In this document: in pieces, positions 1 to 10,553 of the stretch
Numbering within the stretch: the stretch's first letter is position 1
Layout: the number at the start of each line of letters is the position of its first letter
Source: Pseudeuparius sepicola
Taxonomy: Eukaryota; Arthropoda; Insecta; Coleoptera; Anthribidae
Assembly: GCA_963920635.1 (NCBI GenBank)
Contig: OY987299.1
Span: 115,445,373-115,509,372, forward strand
Direction of reading: 5' to 3'
DNA length: 64,000 nt
Position numbers and translations under genes: made by a program
The notes under the pieces: generated by a model
Told to the model about the DNA's origin: nothing
The model's input: the letters and a program-made list of their open reading frames with translations, nothing else
Database searches by the model: none

Positions 1-560
1 TCATTTTTATTTTTAACACCCACTTATTTCCTCGCCGCGCTATTTTTAAAGGCCGGCTATCCGCCGTAGTAGTTTTATATTCACACCGATGACTTTTTCT
101 ACATAGTAGGCCGACATTCCAGTTTAATTGCATTTAATTAAATCCTGGTTTTGATTATTTTCCGGCTTTCCGCCGCCGAATAATAGATTCTTATGTTACC
201 ATAAGGGTTGTGGGATACTGAAAAGGGGTAGAACCGGGATATTAATTCAAATTACAGCTAGAGCCGCCGTTCTTGTTGGAAAACCGGGTAAATGAGACAT
301 GCCCGATCCAGAGAAACCACCGTCCAGGACCTGTACGGAGTGCAACCACCCCTAACTGCCCGCCGAGCCCCCGGCGACCATTTTGGATGCCAGAGGAGTG
401 GGGACGATCACCCGATCCATCGCCACGGCCCCGACCAATGGGCGGCCAGCGCACTCGCCGAGGAGGCTCTCACTTCTCTCTCTGCGCTCTCTCCTCTCTT
501 CTCTTGGAGCGCTACCAGCTCCGCTTCTGCCTGCTTCTTCTTCGGCCACTTGTGCCGATA
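1..560. other. No gene recognised; GC-rich, CT-rich block at the left edge
   Basis: I see no recognisable protein here on either strand. Positions about 285-545 are much richer in G and C than the surroundings, with a CT-rich run near 470-540 and a CCAAT-like CCAATGGGCGG at about 435. Short overlapping open frames come from this base composition. It could be a promoter, a 5' UTR or an old repeat; nothing decides between these. The block ends where the foldback element at 563 begins. Confidence 0.4.
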
Positions 561-562
561 TA

Positions 563-1519
563 CAGGGTGGTTCACTTTTATGTGGTAGGACTTTAACATT
601 AGATAGAAAAAGATAATCTAAAATGAAAATTTTATATCAACATATATCGGGGAAAGCTTAGTTTCCGAGATACAGGGCGTTGAAGTGTTGGAAAAAATAT
701 GAAGTATTTTTTACACTGTCCGAACCAGTGGAGATATTTAAACCAAATTTGATGTGTAGTACCACCTTTTTGACTACGATATTTAGTGATAATATGAAGG
801 TCCTGAAATAACCAGTGGTGGAGTTATGGGTTTTCACTATCACTAAATTTAAAAAGTAATTAGTACGGACCTGTCTCACATCAACGTAAATAATACAGAT
901 TTGATAAAAATGTTAAAATGATAATAAAGTAATGTACCTCAAACCAAGTGCCAGTTTATTTTTAAAATTGTTTCCATAAAATTAAAAATAAAATAGCTGA
1001 ATCCGATAAGTGTTCCATAATTAATTTCTGTTATTTGCGATATTTATCAATAATCTTAGAAAACACATTTTTAGGCAAAAAAGGCTGAGATGGAAACTAA
1101 ATAATTTATTTACTACACAACTGTGGCAGATACAAAAAAATGTCAAGATACACTTTTTGTAGAGAATTGAAAGAACTTTACGAAAAAAAAAATTACGTTG
1201 ATGTGAGACAGGTTCGTACTAATTCCTTTTTAAATTTAGTGATAGTGAAAACCCATAACTCCACCACTGGTTATTTCAGGACCTTCATATTATCACTAAA
1301 TATCGTAGTCAAAAAGGTGGTACCACACATCAAATTTGGTTTAAATATCTCCACTGGTTCGGACAGTGTAAAAAATACTTCATATTTTTTCCAACACTTC
1401 AACGCCCTGTATCTCGGAAACTAAGCTTTCCCCGATATATGTTGATATAAAATTTTCATTTTAGATTATCTTTTTCTATCTAATGTTAAAGTCCTACCAC
1501 ATAAAAGTGAACCACCCTG
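563..1519. mobile_element. Foldback (long-TIR) element, CAGGGTGG ends, TA target duplication
   Basis: Positions 563-888 and 1193-1519 are near-perfect reverse complements (arms of about 326 bp) around a spacer of about 300 bp. The ends read CAGGGTGGTTCAC inward from both sides and are flanked by TA (561-562 and 1520-1521), as expected of a Tc1/mariner-type target duplication. The two open frames in the arms (about 658-879 minus and 1140-1424 plus) encode the same peptide because they are mirror copies, and are not evidence of a gene. There is no transposase inside, so it is non-autonomous. Confidence 0.85.
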
Positions 1520-1553
1520 TATACCGGGCGAGTATTGGTAGGAAAGAAATCCA

Positions 1554-1815
1554 CAACACTTACGGTTGGAATGGCGAGAATTCCCGGACCAACCACCTGC
1601 TAGAGCGCCCCTAAATAATAGTTTGAGACTAGGAAAATTTAGAGTGTGCTACCGCACCGAATAGACGCGAATATAAGTTTTCTTTCTCAACACTTACGGT
1701 TGGAATGGCGAGAATTCCCGGACCAACCTCCTGCTAGAGCATTCCTAATCAAAATAAGAATAATAGTTTACGGCCAGGAAATTTTAGAGCGTGCTACCGC
1801 ACCGCATAACCGCTA
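1554..1815. repeat. Two tandem copies of a 134-bp unit
   Basis: The unit begins CAACACTTACGGTTGGAATG at 1554 and again at 1688, so the period is 134 bp. Both copies continue with GCGAGAATTCCCGGACCAACC and later share a GTGCTACCGCACCG stretch. Copies differ by substitutions and small indels. This may be the edge of a satellite or a local duplication. Confidence 0.75.
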
Positions 1816-2023
1816 GTAGATTGTTTATCTAGAAGGTAGATCCTGCACTGCCTGATTAATGAGTCTTTCTTTCTTTGCTTACAGATCGGTGGACCTCTCT
1901 GGGCCGGCGACGTCTATTTAATTTATTTTATTGTAAAATCATATACACAAAAATTGTACAAAATAAACCGTGTTAATTTTGCTTAACATTCTTTATTTAT
2001 ACCCTATCCTCGACGAACCACAG

Positions 2024-2170
2024 ACCCCTGGAAAATATTTTCTCTGACGAAAGCTATCCCGGGTATAAAGCGGAGCAGACCGCTCTAAAAAACTGGCGCC
2101 TGAGCAACCGTTTCACCGTAGATCCGATTTTCCCTTTCCTAGATAAAGGAGGCTATAAGGAAGCCCACCG
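2024..2170 (+). CDS. Candidate internal exon, unknown protein
   Basis: A frame without stops runs through this stretch. It is bounded by an acceptor-like AG (2022-2023, after a T/C-rich run) and a strong donor GTGAGT at 2171. The length is 147 nt, a multiple of 3, with the same phase at both ends. The predicted peptide has a protein-like composition, including the segments YPGYKAEQTALKNWRLSNRF and DPIFPFLDKGGYKEAHR. I do not recognise the family. No partner exon was found: the sequence downstream is a dispersed repeat and then the antisense karyopherin exon. If real, it belongs to a plus-strand gene nested opposite the karyopherin gene. It may be a fluke or a pseudo-exon. Confidence 0.3.
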
Positions 2171-2219
2171 GTGAGTACCAGAAAAAGGGAAACTCGGACG
2201 TGAACGCAAATAGCGCTAT

Positions 2220-2345
2220 ATCGCCAAGGCCTACTTATTGAAAAAATCGTACAATAATGGGCTACTTCAGTGCCGATTTATAAGCTTTTAATGACGATTT
2301 TGAGATTTGAGACACTTCACTGCAGATTTGAAGAAAAATTAATTA
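2220..2345. repeat. Fragment of dispersed repeat (CGCCAAGGCCTACTTATTG family)
   Basis: This stretch, beginning CGCCAAGGCCTACTTATTG and containing GTACAATAATGGGCTACTTC, recurs at about 19641-19755 (inverted), 20885-20995 and 38115-38225 (inverted). In the large copy at 19641-20992 it forms the outer end of each arm. Here only one end is left, so this is a solo or truncated copy, ending about 40 bp from the karyopherin exon. Confidence 0.75.
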
Positions 2346-2385
2346 TCGATCTGGAGGTGACCGGAAAGTTTGTATTCAGACTCAC

Positions 2386-2662
2386 CTATGATGTTTCCGA
2401 GGGCCCACACGGCCTGCTCGCAGACGTTCTGGTGCTGCGAGTGCAGCAGCATGAGGAAGAGCGGCACGGCCCCGGCCGACACCACCTTGTTCGTTTGGGC
2501 CGACGTGCCGGAAGCGATGTTCGTCAGCGCCCAGGCGGCCTCGAACTGCAGCGGCGCGTTGTCCTGCCGCTCGAGGCACTTCACCAAGATGGGCAAGATG
2601 CCGCTGGCTATCAGTGCGTCGATCGGCGGGTTGCGGTCAGACGACAGCAGTTTCCTAGCCGA
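2386..2662 (-). CDS. Karyopherin alpha exon 3 (ARM repeats 1-2)
   Basis: 92 codons plus one base, acceptor CCAG before 2662 and donor GTGAGT from 2385. The exon encodes residues 91-182, including both WxxxN motifs. It is clearly richer in G and C than its introns. It is the last exon of this gene in the window. Confidence 0.93.
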
Positions 2663-5600
2663 CTGGAATGGGTATTGCAGTTAGCCGCAGAAAATGGTAG
2701 CCCTAGTTTTTTGCACAGAGCCGATAATAGGGTACTTGCTAATTTTTTGCGCGACGAAAATATATAGATGGCAAATGTCCGAGCATTTATGATTTTGAGC
2801 AGGACACTTATAAAAATGTACGCCAAGGCCTCGAGCATTTATGGACATTTTTGAAAATGGTGCCATTCAATTGCTTGTGAAAAGACCTTTAAAACAAGAC
2901 CCCATATGCATGACTTTTGATTAAAAGAGTATACAGTAAAACAAAAATAAAAAAAAATTAAAATGTGTAAAATTTTAAAAAAAATTCTAGTTGCAGACTG
3001 AAGACAGATTTAGAAGACCCAACGCGTATGTACATGTAGGATGTAGGTTAGTTAGAAATACTTTTTACATTTTTGTTACTAAATCTAAATAACTTCTTTA
3101 TCTGTACTGGAGCCTTTGAACATTGAATTAAATGTTTTCTCATTCTTCCTGCATGGGCAAAATATTTAGCTTTACAAAATTCACAAATAGCATATTTTAA
3201 TTTTTGACCACTTCTTTTCTTGAAGTAATTCCCGACTATTGAATTTTGTTTGACCCACGATACACTTACCCACGGTATGTCAGTAACGAATCCGAAAACA
3301 AGGCAAATCTGCGCATCTACGTCAGTTGCGAGTCACAAATTCAAAATGCAGTTGTGTTTTACGATTTTTTATCGTTTACAGTTTAATGTGTCAAGAAAAA
3401 AGTGTAAACAACTGTCAGTCCAGCTCGACAGTGCTTTAAAATAGGCCAGAAATGCCGGGATGTGCAGTGAGCATTTGTCCAAATAATAATAGAAACAGTA
3501 ATGGAACGGAAATTAAGTATTATAGATTTCCCAATGGAGCAATATAAAATCAGCAAAAATATACGAACAATAGTATGGATTTTAGAGACAATAATAAAAT
3601 TAACAGGTTATAAGAAAACGTCTTGATAATCCTTTATTTTATGAGTTATCTACAAAATTGAAATCCACATTAGTATTATGGAAATATTTCATTATAAGTT
3701 GAAAATATAAAATATAATATTAATTTATTGTATAAATTTCGAAAGATACTTGGATTTATTATGAATGATCGTAGAACAAATAGTGTAACCAACTCACATT
3801 TAATGTGATATTAACACTCTTATTCATTTCAACACGAGCCGAAAGTATACTCATGTCTTAATAGCTGTCATTGCATTCCATAACTATCATTATTAGCAGA
3901 TGCATTTTTATGATAATACATGAAAGTTTGCTTATTGCATTCCTACTAAAAAGAAACAGCTAAACAATGTCGATAAAATGTTATAAGAGTATACGACGAG
4001 GAAGAACAAAATAAGCGCCTTTTTATTTTTGGAATTTACATGGTGTTGGCACCTTACAATTCGAGGCTATTATCTGCCATTCACCTATACCACCCATATT
4101 TATATTCAGCACTGGATATGAAAGAAGAAAATAGTGTTTATATTATTTACTGGGATGTGTCAGTGCTATTATTTATAAATAAATAGGGATAAACTTGTGT
4201 GCTATTGATTTTCATCCTGCATATTGGAGTTGATTTATTTTTAAAAAGCATAAGATATTATCAGAATGAAAGTTGCTGCGAAACCATAACAAAAAAGTCT
4301 CAAATATAATTTATTGCAGCCGATAATAGCCATATTTGATTGGCAATAAATATGTGATCTGGATTGATCTAAATTGATTTTAGAGCAATATAGCGCGTTC
4401 GATTGACAGGGATTCAGCAATCTCTGATCATCGTTGTTTAACCTGCTCTTTCGTGAGATCAGCTCGGATCAGCTATTGAGATCCGATATTAGTTTTGGCG
4501 GGGAGCTAGTTATAGGTTTGAATCATACATATTTGAAAATAAATATTAAATTGGTGGTGTCGGTAGTGTTCTTCTATCAAAATTTTACCAATGTTATTAA
4601 AAACAAAAACTAAAATAAACCACAGAATATTATCTATAACTTGTTTTAGGTTATGTGTGTTATGAAAAGATATTCCCCTGTGCGCAATCACGTTAGTTTG
4701 GCACACAAAATTTTCTTCAATTCAGTTGATCTCTACTGATTCAGGATCACCTGATCCCGTTTTTTCTTTTTGTCAATCGAATACGGTCATTGTAAACACA
4801 TTGTACGTATAGAATTGTTTTTGTTGCCATAAACATGTTTCTTTATAAGAAGGTTTGCTGTAACTTGAATTCAATGACAAAATTTCTATAAAACATCGAG
4901 TAGTTAAATAAAGAAATTCCTAAACCTGGACTGCCATTAGCTGGACGCTAGGATCATCTTCAGCCGCTGCCTGGGCAACGAGCTGTTCCAAGCTCGTAGT
5001 GGTAAGAGACTTCTCAATATCATCCTCATCGGTGGAATCGACTGCAGGCACATTTCGTCTCTTCTGGAGGGTCTCCTCGCGTTTGTTTTTCCTAAGCTCT
5101 ACCGTCTGTTCATTTCTCCTCCTTCGCATCTCCTAATGACGACAAAAACAAGGAATTTGTAAACAGACACCATAGCAAATTTATTTCTATAAAAAGATGC
5201 GCAACTTGCAAGATAATATTAATTTTGGCAAACTATTTGACTGACTTTCGATGTTGAGTACAGGAGAGGAAGCATGTTCCAAATAGGGTACGTACTGTCA
5301 ATGTCAATGGCTGCTAGCGAAAATCTTTCGAGTAAATGACTTCCGTGAATTTTGTTAACTTTTAGATATTTCAAAATTGGTCAATTTCATCCATCACTGA
5401 TTTTCTCAGATGAAAATGAGTAAATAGGAGGGTTTGAGATAATAATGTTATCATCACCTCCCATTCAACATTGTGATAGAATCTTTGAATTGGGGTCATT
5501 TGGATATTTTACGGTCAATCACACTTTCAACTTATTCTGTACACAAATGTGAGGAAAACTACTAGTAACACCATTAACAAAACAAGCTGTTTACAGGAAA

Positions 5601-6203
5601 TTTATTACGGGTCATATTCATTAAGAGGCGACCTCAAATTTCGAAACTGGAGATTATAAAAGACGAAAAATTAACAGGTGTATATTTATGTATTAATCAA
5701 TTTCCTTCGAAGATAATTTAAGCTACGAATGGTCATTATTCTCAAAATCTGAGGAATTATTATAGAAATATTGATATTATTACTCGAAGGACTTTTCAAG
5801 GCAATGTACTCGTCTAAACAAGTGATTTTTTGACACAAGTTGACGACCTTTATAACATCAGGATTGTGACTATTTTTGGATGTATTGCTGACGAATCAAT
5901 TACGAAAAAACTGTCATCCAATATTAAAAATGATATCTAACAAATGAGTTAAAGGATATTATTATTCCTTTACTCAACCTATCTACAATAGCTAGATAGG
6001 AACTTCGTTGATTTCGTGGGCTTCCTAGGCGCGTGTTGATGACCTTTAATATATGAACACAGGGCTTCGTTCGACAGATACATTATGAAATAATGTGCAG
6101 GAACTTGTTAAAAAACAAACTATAACGATTAATTACTTACATCTTGATCTTTTCCTTTGTTCTTGAAGTTTTGTAGGCGACTCTTGTAACCTGCATCCGC
6201 CAT
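2386..6203 (-). CDS. Importin subunit alpha-3/4-like karyopherin, 5' part (three exons)
   Basis: Nuclear import adaptor that binds classical nuclear localisation signals through armadillo (ARM) repeats and importin beta through its N-terminal IBB domain. The exons are join(6141-6203, 4926-5132, 2386-2662), read on the complement. They give 182 residues plus the first base of the next codon. Residues about 8-60 are the IBB domain with basic clusters RRRR (24-27), RKNKR (35-39) and KRR (45-47). ARM repeats follow, with the ligand-contacting WxxxN motifs WALTN (134-138) and WALGN (176-180). The opening [20 protein letters not shown] and the NPPID segment match the KPNA3/KPNA4 and Drosophila Kap-alpha3 branch, not the alpha-1 branch. 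Intron phases agree (0, 0, then 1). The family is about 520 residues long, so roughly two thirds lie left of the window. The 3' intron extends past position 1 and holds the foldback element at 563. Confidence 0.93.
3048..3258 (-). pseudogene. BED-type zinc finger fragment (hAT transposase or derived gene)
   Basis: On the complement a stop-free frame ends at TAA 3050-3048. It contains the BED-finger pattern: aromatic residues, then CEFC, then about 14 residues, then RMRKHLIQC, preceded by [17 protein letters not shown]. The spacing Cys-x2-Cys ... His-x3-Cys fits BED fingers, which occur at the N terminus of hAT transposases and in domesticated derivatives. No catalytic domain is seen nearby. 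It lies in the karyopherin intron on the same strand, so it could be a relic or an unrelated nested exon. Confidence 0.55.
3452..3547 (+). pseudogene. Start of a THAP-type zinc finger protein, truncated
   Basis: The ATG at 3452 opens [12 protein letters not shown] followed by KYYRFPNG, then TAA at 3545-3547. MP, Cys-x4-Cys and the aromatic FP motif are the first half of a THAP (C2CH) DNA-binding domain, found in P-element-like transposases and derived regulators. The second half (Cys-x2-His, AVPTIF box) is missing: either the stop breaks the frame or the rest lies in an exon I cannot place. It is 31 residues long. It is divergent from the BED fragment about 200 bp away. Confidence 0.5.
3550..4392. 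other. Karyopherin intron sequence, nothing recognised
   Basis: Very AT-rich DNA with no open frame of protein-like character and no clear inverted repeat. It is probably decayed repeat. Confidence 0.5.
4394..4787. mobile_element. Possible short TIR element, TTCGATTGACA ends
   Basis: CGTTCGATTGACA at about 4396 and its inverse TGTCAATCGAATACG at about 4771-4785 face each other, and both are followed inward by GATCA-like words. The interior holds several GATC-containing inverted words near 4458-4486. There is no coding capacity. No flanking duplication is clear, so the assignment as a MITE is tentative. Confidence 0.4.
4926..5132 (-). CDS. Karyopherin alpha exon 2 (IBB basic clusters)
   Basis: 69 codons in phase 0, after an acceptor ATTAG (AG at 5134-5133) and before a weak donor GTTTAG. 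The exon encodes residues 22-90: the arginine- and lysine-rich half of the IBB helix, then an acidic linker (DSTDEDDIE) and the start of the first ARM repeat. Confidence 0.92.
5135..6140. other. Karyopherin intron 1, nothing recognised
   Basis: This is the intron between the first two karyopherin exons. I see no repeated element, no protein-like open frame and no structured inverted repeat. Confidence 0.6.
6141..6203 (-). CDS. Karyopherin alpha exon 1 (start codon)
   Basis: The ATG is at 6203-6201 in the context AAAAATGGCG. There are 21 codons, then the donor GTAAGT (from 6140). The encoded [20 protein letters not shown] is the conserved start of the IBB domain in alpha-3/4 importins, which fixes the start. 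Confidence 0.92.
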
Positions 6204-6640
6204 TTTTTCGGAGTTTTGACACTAGAAACACGAGGGAAAAGCCGGTCTGTCTGCAAGAAAACACCCGCAGGTATCAAAACTGTCTCTGCCTACGTCCGAA
6301 ACGCACAAATTCGATCACTAACTTCTTTCCCACGTATCGCAAAGTGGTTTCATTTGATTTTATGCATGATTTGTTTATAAAAAATCTATTTTCCACCAGC
6401 CTGCGACGGAAGAACTTGCAGAAGTTCCTCGCCGCTCTGTTGGCAACCTTGAAGAAACGTCACTGTCAGCCGACGCCATCTTTGTGACGTAGCCGACACA
6501 TACGGGGGACGATTCAAAAGTGCAGATACTAATTTATTTATTTCTTTGAATTTCTAGGTAAAATATAGCTTAAATATAATTCCGAATGCTTAGTTTTTAC
6601 ATTAAAATTTCAGAATCTAGAAAAATCTAGTGTCTAATGA
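6204..6640. promoter_or_regulatory. Putative promoter region of the karyopherin gene, possibly bidirectional
   Basis: The DNA directly upstream of the karyopherin ATG is less AT-rich than the introns and holds CpG-containing words (for example GACGCCATCTTTGTGACGT near 6472). I see no TATA box at a sensible distance, in keeping with a housekeeping gene. A candidate plus-strand 5' exon follows at about 6640-6885, so the region may fire both ways. This is inference from position and composition. Confidence 0.4.
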
Positions 6641-6885
6641 ATGAACAAAATACGGCCTGGTCAATGAATGGAAGTTATTTTTAAATTTGACGCCACCAAG
6701 GGTAGGATCGAGGCGGTGTGAGGGCAGCGCCGCCTGGCGGTCAAATCAGAAGTTTTCTGCTTCTTGGAGATTATCATGTCTGAAAATAATACAGAGGGTG
6801 GGAGTTTTGTATTTTATCTGATTAAATTGTGATTCTTCAGGGAGTACCTATGAATTGGAACGGAATATGTCTAGTCTGAAAATAG
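6640..6885 (+). other. Candidate non-coding first exon (possibly of dock)
   Basis: A moderately GC-rich stretch ends at a strong donor, AATAG followed by GTGAGT (GT at 6886-6887). Downstream GC-rich sequence continues to about 7035. The next convincing plus-strand exon is the first coding exon of dock at 11078, so this may be its 5' UTR exon. There is no coding evidence; the link to dock rests on strand and order alone. Confidence 0.3.
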
Positions 6886-8640
6886 GTGAGTGGCTGTTGA
6901 GGTGCCGGCGGGGCCCCAGGCGGACGTGACGGGGTTCGTCTGTGCGGGTCCCACCCCCAGGGCTCTAGCCTCCCGTGGGCAAAATATGCTGGCCCGATTT
7001 ATCTGCTTCTTGGTGGCCTCCGGCGGTAATCCTTGGTTTATGAGTCATTATTTGGGTATTTTGTTGTTGTTTTGAGAGAATCAAAAGTTGTATTATTATT
7101 ATTAATTACTAAGAATTTTGGTGTAGGGTTTCTATGATTATATTTTGGTTGGGTACCTACATCAGGGTGATCTGCTACAATAGTTGTTGGTATTATTATT
7201 ATAATCAGTCTACATAGTCTGTAGGAACTGTTGTGTAATGGTAAAATATTATTTTTATTAGGCAATAATTTTGTTAGGGGCTGTTTTGTTCCTAGGGCCA
7301 ATTTAATATGTACCTCTTTTTGATTATAGTAGGTAGGTATAGCTACTTGTATTTCATGTTGACATTCAATGAATGTTGATGTTGGTGTTATAAGATGTAG
7401 GTACCTATCCAATTTTGTATGAATGAGAGAAGTTCCTAAAGAGTAATAAAACCTGGTGTAGGTATCTTTATTTTTAGAAACCATTTGGGAGATATTTTAG
7501 CCTTAAAAATGTGGGTATATAATTAGGTATAATTTCAATTGTGAATATTAATAGCACAGGAAATATAGTTTTAACTGATAGGTATATAATTTTTTATAAT
7601 AGTTTAAAGACCACATTCCATTCTAGCTTCTCATGGAAACTTTCTTTCGCGAACCCAAGAACTTGAATTAGATTGCTGTAAATTGAGCTATAAAATCTAA
7701 AATCTCAATGATTTTGCAGGCAAAGCTTGATTAAACAGTTTAGGTAATTGATTCTGTAATAACATGAGAACTAAAAAAGCGTTGACTGACATATTAATAA
7801 AGACTTCTCATGGCTATAGCTTCATATCCTGGAAATTAGATGGCGCCTATGGTCAACAATGTAATTTGCATTGTATTTTGTCTCCGGGAAGCGCATGGTG
7901 AGCCAGAGAACTGTCAAACATGACAGCCGTGAGCAGTCTTTATTAATACGTCAGTCAACGAAAAAGACTCATAAAAACTTAGAACAACAAATTTCTGCTG
8001 TGGTAATTTATTATGTTTACTGGAGGAGAAAACCTCTTGTAGGACGAAGTCTTTGTCCACTCTTTACTCCTTTGACAAAGTTATTTGGCCTGGTTGGCTG
8101 GGTATTAAAAATTTCTGCAACCTGCAACTTGCAACTCTTATTTATATTTATTGAATATTCAAATTGCATTATGATTACTGTATTCATTTACATTAGGTAC
8201 CTATATCCCTAAACACACACTATGGTGTGTTCAGGGTTGAATGCAGGAATACCTAGGTGTAAATGTAAATAAATCTAATTATTTAGAGTTTAGTGGTAAC
8301 TGATAGAAGGGTAATTTATAGAATAGGTATGTTTGATCAAATACCTACGTAGGCTTTGGCAGAAGATATTTGAATAAATTTCTAATTAAAAGGTACTTTT
8401 TGTATTAAAGACAATTGTAGTTTATCCCAAGCTTTAGCCACCCTGAAAGGAAAACTCAAACTGTAAAAAGATCAATATTCAGACGCTCTCTGCACTATGT
8501 AGGGCAATCCAACCAAGAGTAACATACCTTCCTACTTTCTTTACATTTCCATATATTTTTACTTGAAAAATTTATTCCTATCTAAATTTTTCAAAATGTT
8601 GCAAATCTGCACTCAGAAAAACAATTGAGTATCAAATAAC
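6886..8640. other. Spacer or intron, no convincing gene; contains a dispersed repeat
   Basis: A 148-codon minus-strand frame (7038-7484) and a 113-codon plus-strand frame (7871-8212) exist, but both look like chance frames in skewed AT-rich DNA. About 7811-7945 is repeated near 17155-17272 (shared words GAAAGCACATGGCAAACCA-like, GTCAGACATGACAG and GTGAGCAGTC), so part of the second frame lies in a repeat. Confidence 0.5.
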
Positions 8641-8876
8641 AAAGTTACAGAGGTTGGGTGTGTTTTTATTAGAATAACACCCTCTATTCTATATGTTTGC
8701 TTTTTTGCACCTACACTTCTTCCCCATTACAACGATGTAACCGTTTGGAAGTTATGAGTACCTATATGAGCAATAATTAAATTTTAGAAATTTCCATGTC
8801 ATAAATAGGATAGCCCTGGAAAAACAACCTCAATAAAGTGCTGTCTGTAAAATGTGTTATAGTCAAATTAGGTATT

Positions 8877-9462
8877 TTAAGAAGTCCTTACTGGGACTGT
8901 CAATTGGTAATTTCGCCATCCTAAGTTGGCATTAATGCGGCAAAAAATGCAACCGGGTCATAAGTCCAGGTCAGTAACGAGCCCATTTGCTCAATGAATA
9001 ACTACTAATATCACGAACAAGAACAACACAGATAATGGTAAAACTCACGAAACGTACAAAACCCGCGAATATTTTCACTGCCCAAAGTTTGAACCCTTTT
9101 GAACGATCCGGAAATCCTTCACTGTCACTTTCACAACACCGAAATAAAATTTGCCTGAGTACGCACCATAGACGTAGCTGCAAGTAGCGACGATTGAAAT
9201 TAATATTAAAATGAGTTGTAGTCATAGTTATTTTTATTTGTAGCGGTATAATCGTGATTGCAATAGGGTTTTTATTTTATTATGTTCTTTTTTTCGTATC
9301 ACTTGGGTAACTTTTCACATCATAAATCAATGAGTGACGTCATTAACTGGTTGAGACACAGCATGTACCAATGTTATACCCATGGTTAATAGAAAATTCC
9401 TAGGGATTTTGTGGAGAATGTCATCTGACAAAATCGGGACTTCTTACAGTAATCGGGGTATA
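8877..9462 (-). mobile_element. Copy 1 of the roughly 600-bp non-autonomous element
   Basis: Four copies occur in the window: 8877-9462, 14347-14966, 16347-16946 and 30003-30580. One end reads TTAAGAAGTCCTTACTGGGA, the other CGATTACTGTAAGAAGTCCC; both share AAGAAGTCC as a short terminal inverted repeat. Shared interior words include GACCCGGTTGCATTTTTTGC and TCAACCAGTTAATGACGTCA. Copies 1 and 3 lie in one orientation, copies 2 and 4 in the other. There is no conserved open frame, so it is non-coding and mobilised in trans, or a SINE- or LTR-like relic. Confidence 0.8.
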
Positions 9463-9477
9463 CCAGATTCGTCATGC

Positions 9478-10045
9478 TGGAAGCACTAATATTCCACAGC
9501 CTACTATGTTTTTTATGCGATTTTTTGGAAAATGCTGTTGGAGATTTTTTTATCAGAAATCTGGCAACGTAGCTTTATTCAGCACCACCTGAAACTGCAA
9601 TATCCCAAGTTTTATGAATTTACATTGCCAACTGACATTTCTAGGTACAGAAGTGTAGTTTTTTTTTAATTCAGACTTTTTCTCAAAATTTTGACTTTAT
9701 TCTCAAAATTTTAAAGTTTAGTTTTTTCTTTGAATTTTAAAATTCAGACTCTAAATTTTGAGAAAAAGGTCTGAATTTTAAAATTCAGAGAAAAACTCTA
9801 AATGAATTTTTTCAAAAATATCCAAAGCATTCCTCATTTTTATTTGAAAATTTAAAAAAAAAACAATTTTTTCAACTTTAAGGCCCTGTAGAAATATTAG
9901 TCGGTGATGTAAATTATTTTGGAGTTTCAGAGGATGCTGAATAAAGCTGTGTTGCCAGATGTTCCAATAAAAAAACCCTAAGAGCATTTTCCAAAAAAAT
10001 CGCATAGAAAAAATCATAGCAGGCTGTGGAATAGTGCTGCCACCA
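9478..10045. repeat. Imperfect palindrome of about 570 bp
   Basis: GCACTAATATTCCACAGCCT near 9482 is the inverse of AGGCTGTGGAATAGTGC near 10022. Further in, the GGCAACGTAGCTTTATTCAG and CTGAATAAAGCTGTGTTGCC blocks (about 9561 and 9937) also pair. The centre near 9750-9790 is AT-rich with repeated AAAATTCAGA words. Composition and form match the foldback elements elsewhere in the window. Confidence 0.7.
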
Positions 10046-10553
10046 TGGCATTATGTCCCACCCCAAGTGCATAAGGACACTTCCTGCACACACAAAAAAT
10101 CATCAAAATCGTGCAGCGAATCACAATTTTACAGGGGTGTTCTGGATCAAATCTGAACACCTTGTATATATCGATGCAACGAGGAAAGGGAAAGCCTGTA
10201 CAGGGTGTTATCATTATTTAAAATTTTTAAAAAGTCATTTAGTTCTGTTTTTGTTGATCTAGTAACAAATTTTACACATAGTAGTTGTTTTTCCATAGCT
10301 GCTCCTATTTTTAATTTAATCCTTCATCTTCCAAACATATGACATATTTATATCATTGTATTTGGGAAAAGCATAGATTTCAGAAAAGCAAACAATACAG
10401 GGTGTTATAATAAAAACACACCTAGTCCTTATAATTGTTTTATTTCATGTTCAATTGTTTTTCCAAAAGCAGATTTGAAAAATTTAGGAAAAATTATATA
10501 GAAATACATTTTTATTGGGAAAAAATATGAAAATATATACGTAATGAAATAAT

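Larger units (their letters stand above)
8653..10428. mobile_element. Composite foldback element with terminal inverted repeats
   Basis: GGTGTGTTTTTATTAGAATA followed by ACACCCT at about 8657-8685 is mirrored by ACAGGGTGTTATAATAAAAA followed by CACACC at about 10400-10425. Between them lie one copy of the roughly 600-bp element (8877-9462) and a separate palindrome (9478-10045), so the outer element has either captured or been split by others. No transposase is present. Confidence 0.6.

Noticed and set aside
658..1424. Two matching open frames of 73 and 94 codons
   Set aside because: Identical peptides arise because they lie in inverted arms of one foldback element.
1885..1911. Possible exon after the acceptor at 1884 encoding IGGPLWAGD
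   Set aside because: Too short, poor donor, and the frame runs on into AT-rich sequence. A resemblance to tRNA methyltransferase segments is not strong enough.
2270..2767. 165-codon plus-strand frame over the karyopherin exon
   Set aside because: Antisense shadow of the conserved ARM-repeat exon; no motif of its own.
7038..7484. 148-codon minus-strand open frame
   Set aside because: The longest single frame here, but it is low-complexity (runs of Ile, Asn, Thr), has no motif, and lies in T- and G-skewed DNA where the complement seldom forms stops.
7871..8212. 113-codon plus-strand open frame
   Set aside because: Overlaps a dispersed repeat also found near 17155-17272; no protein motif.
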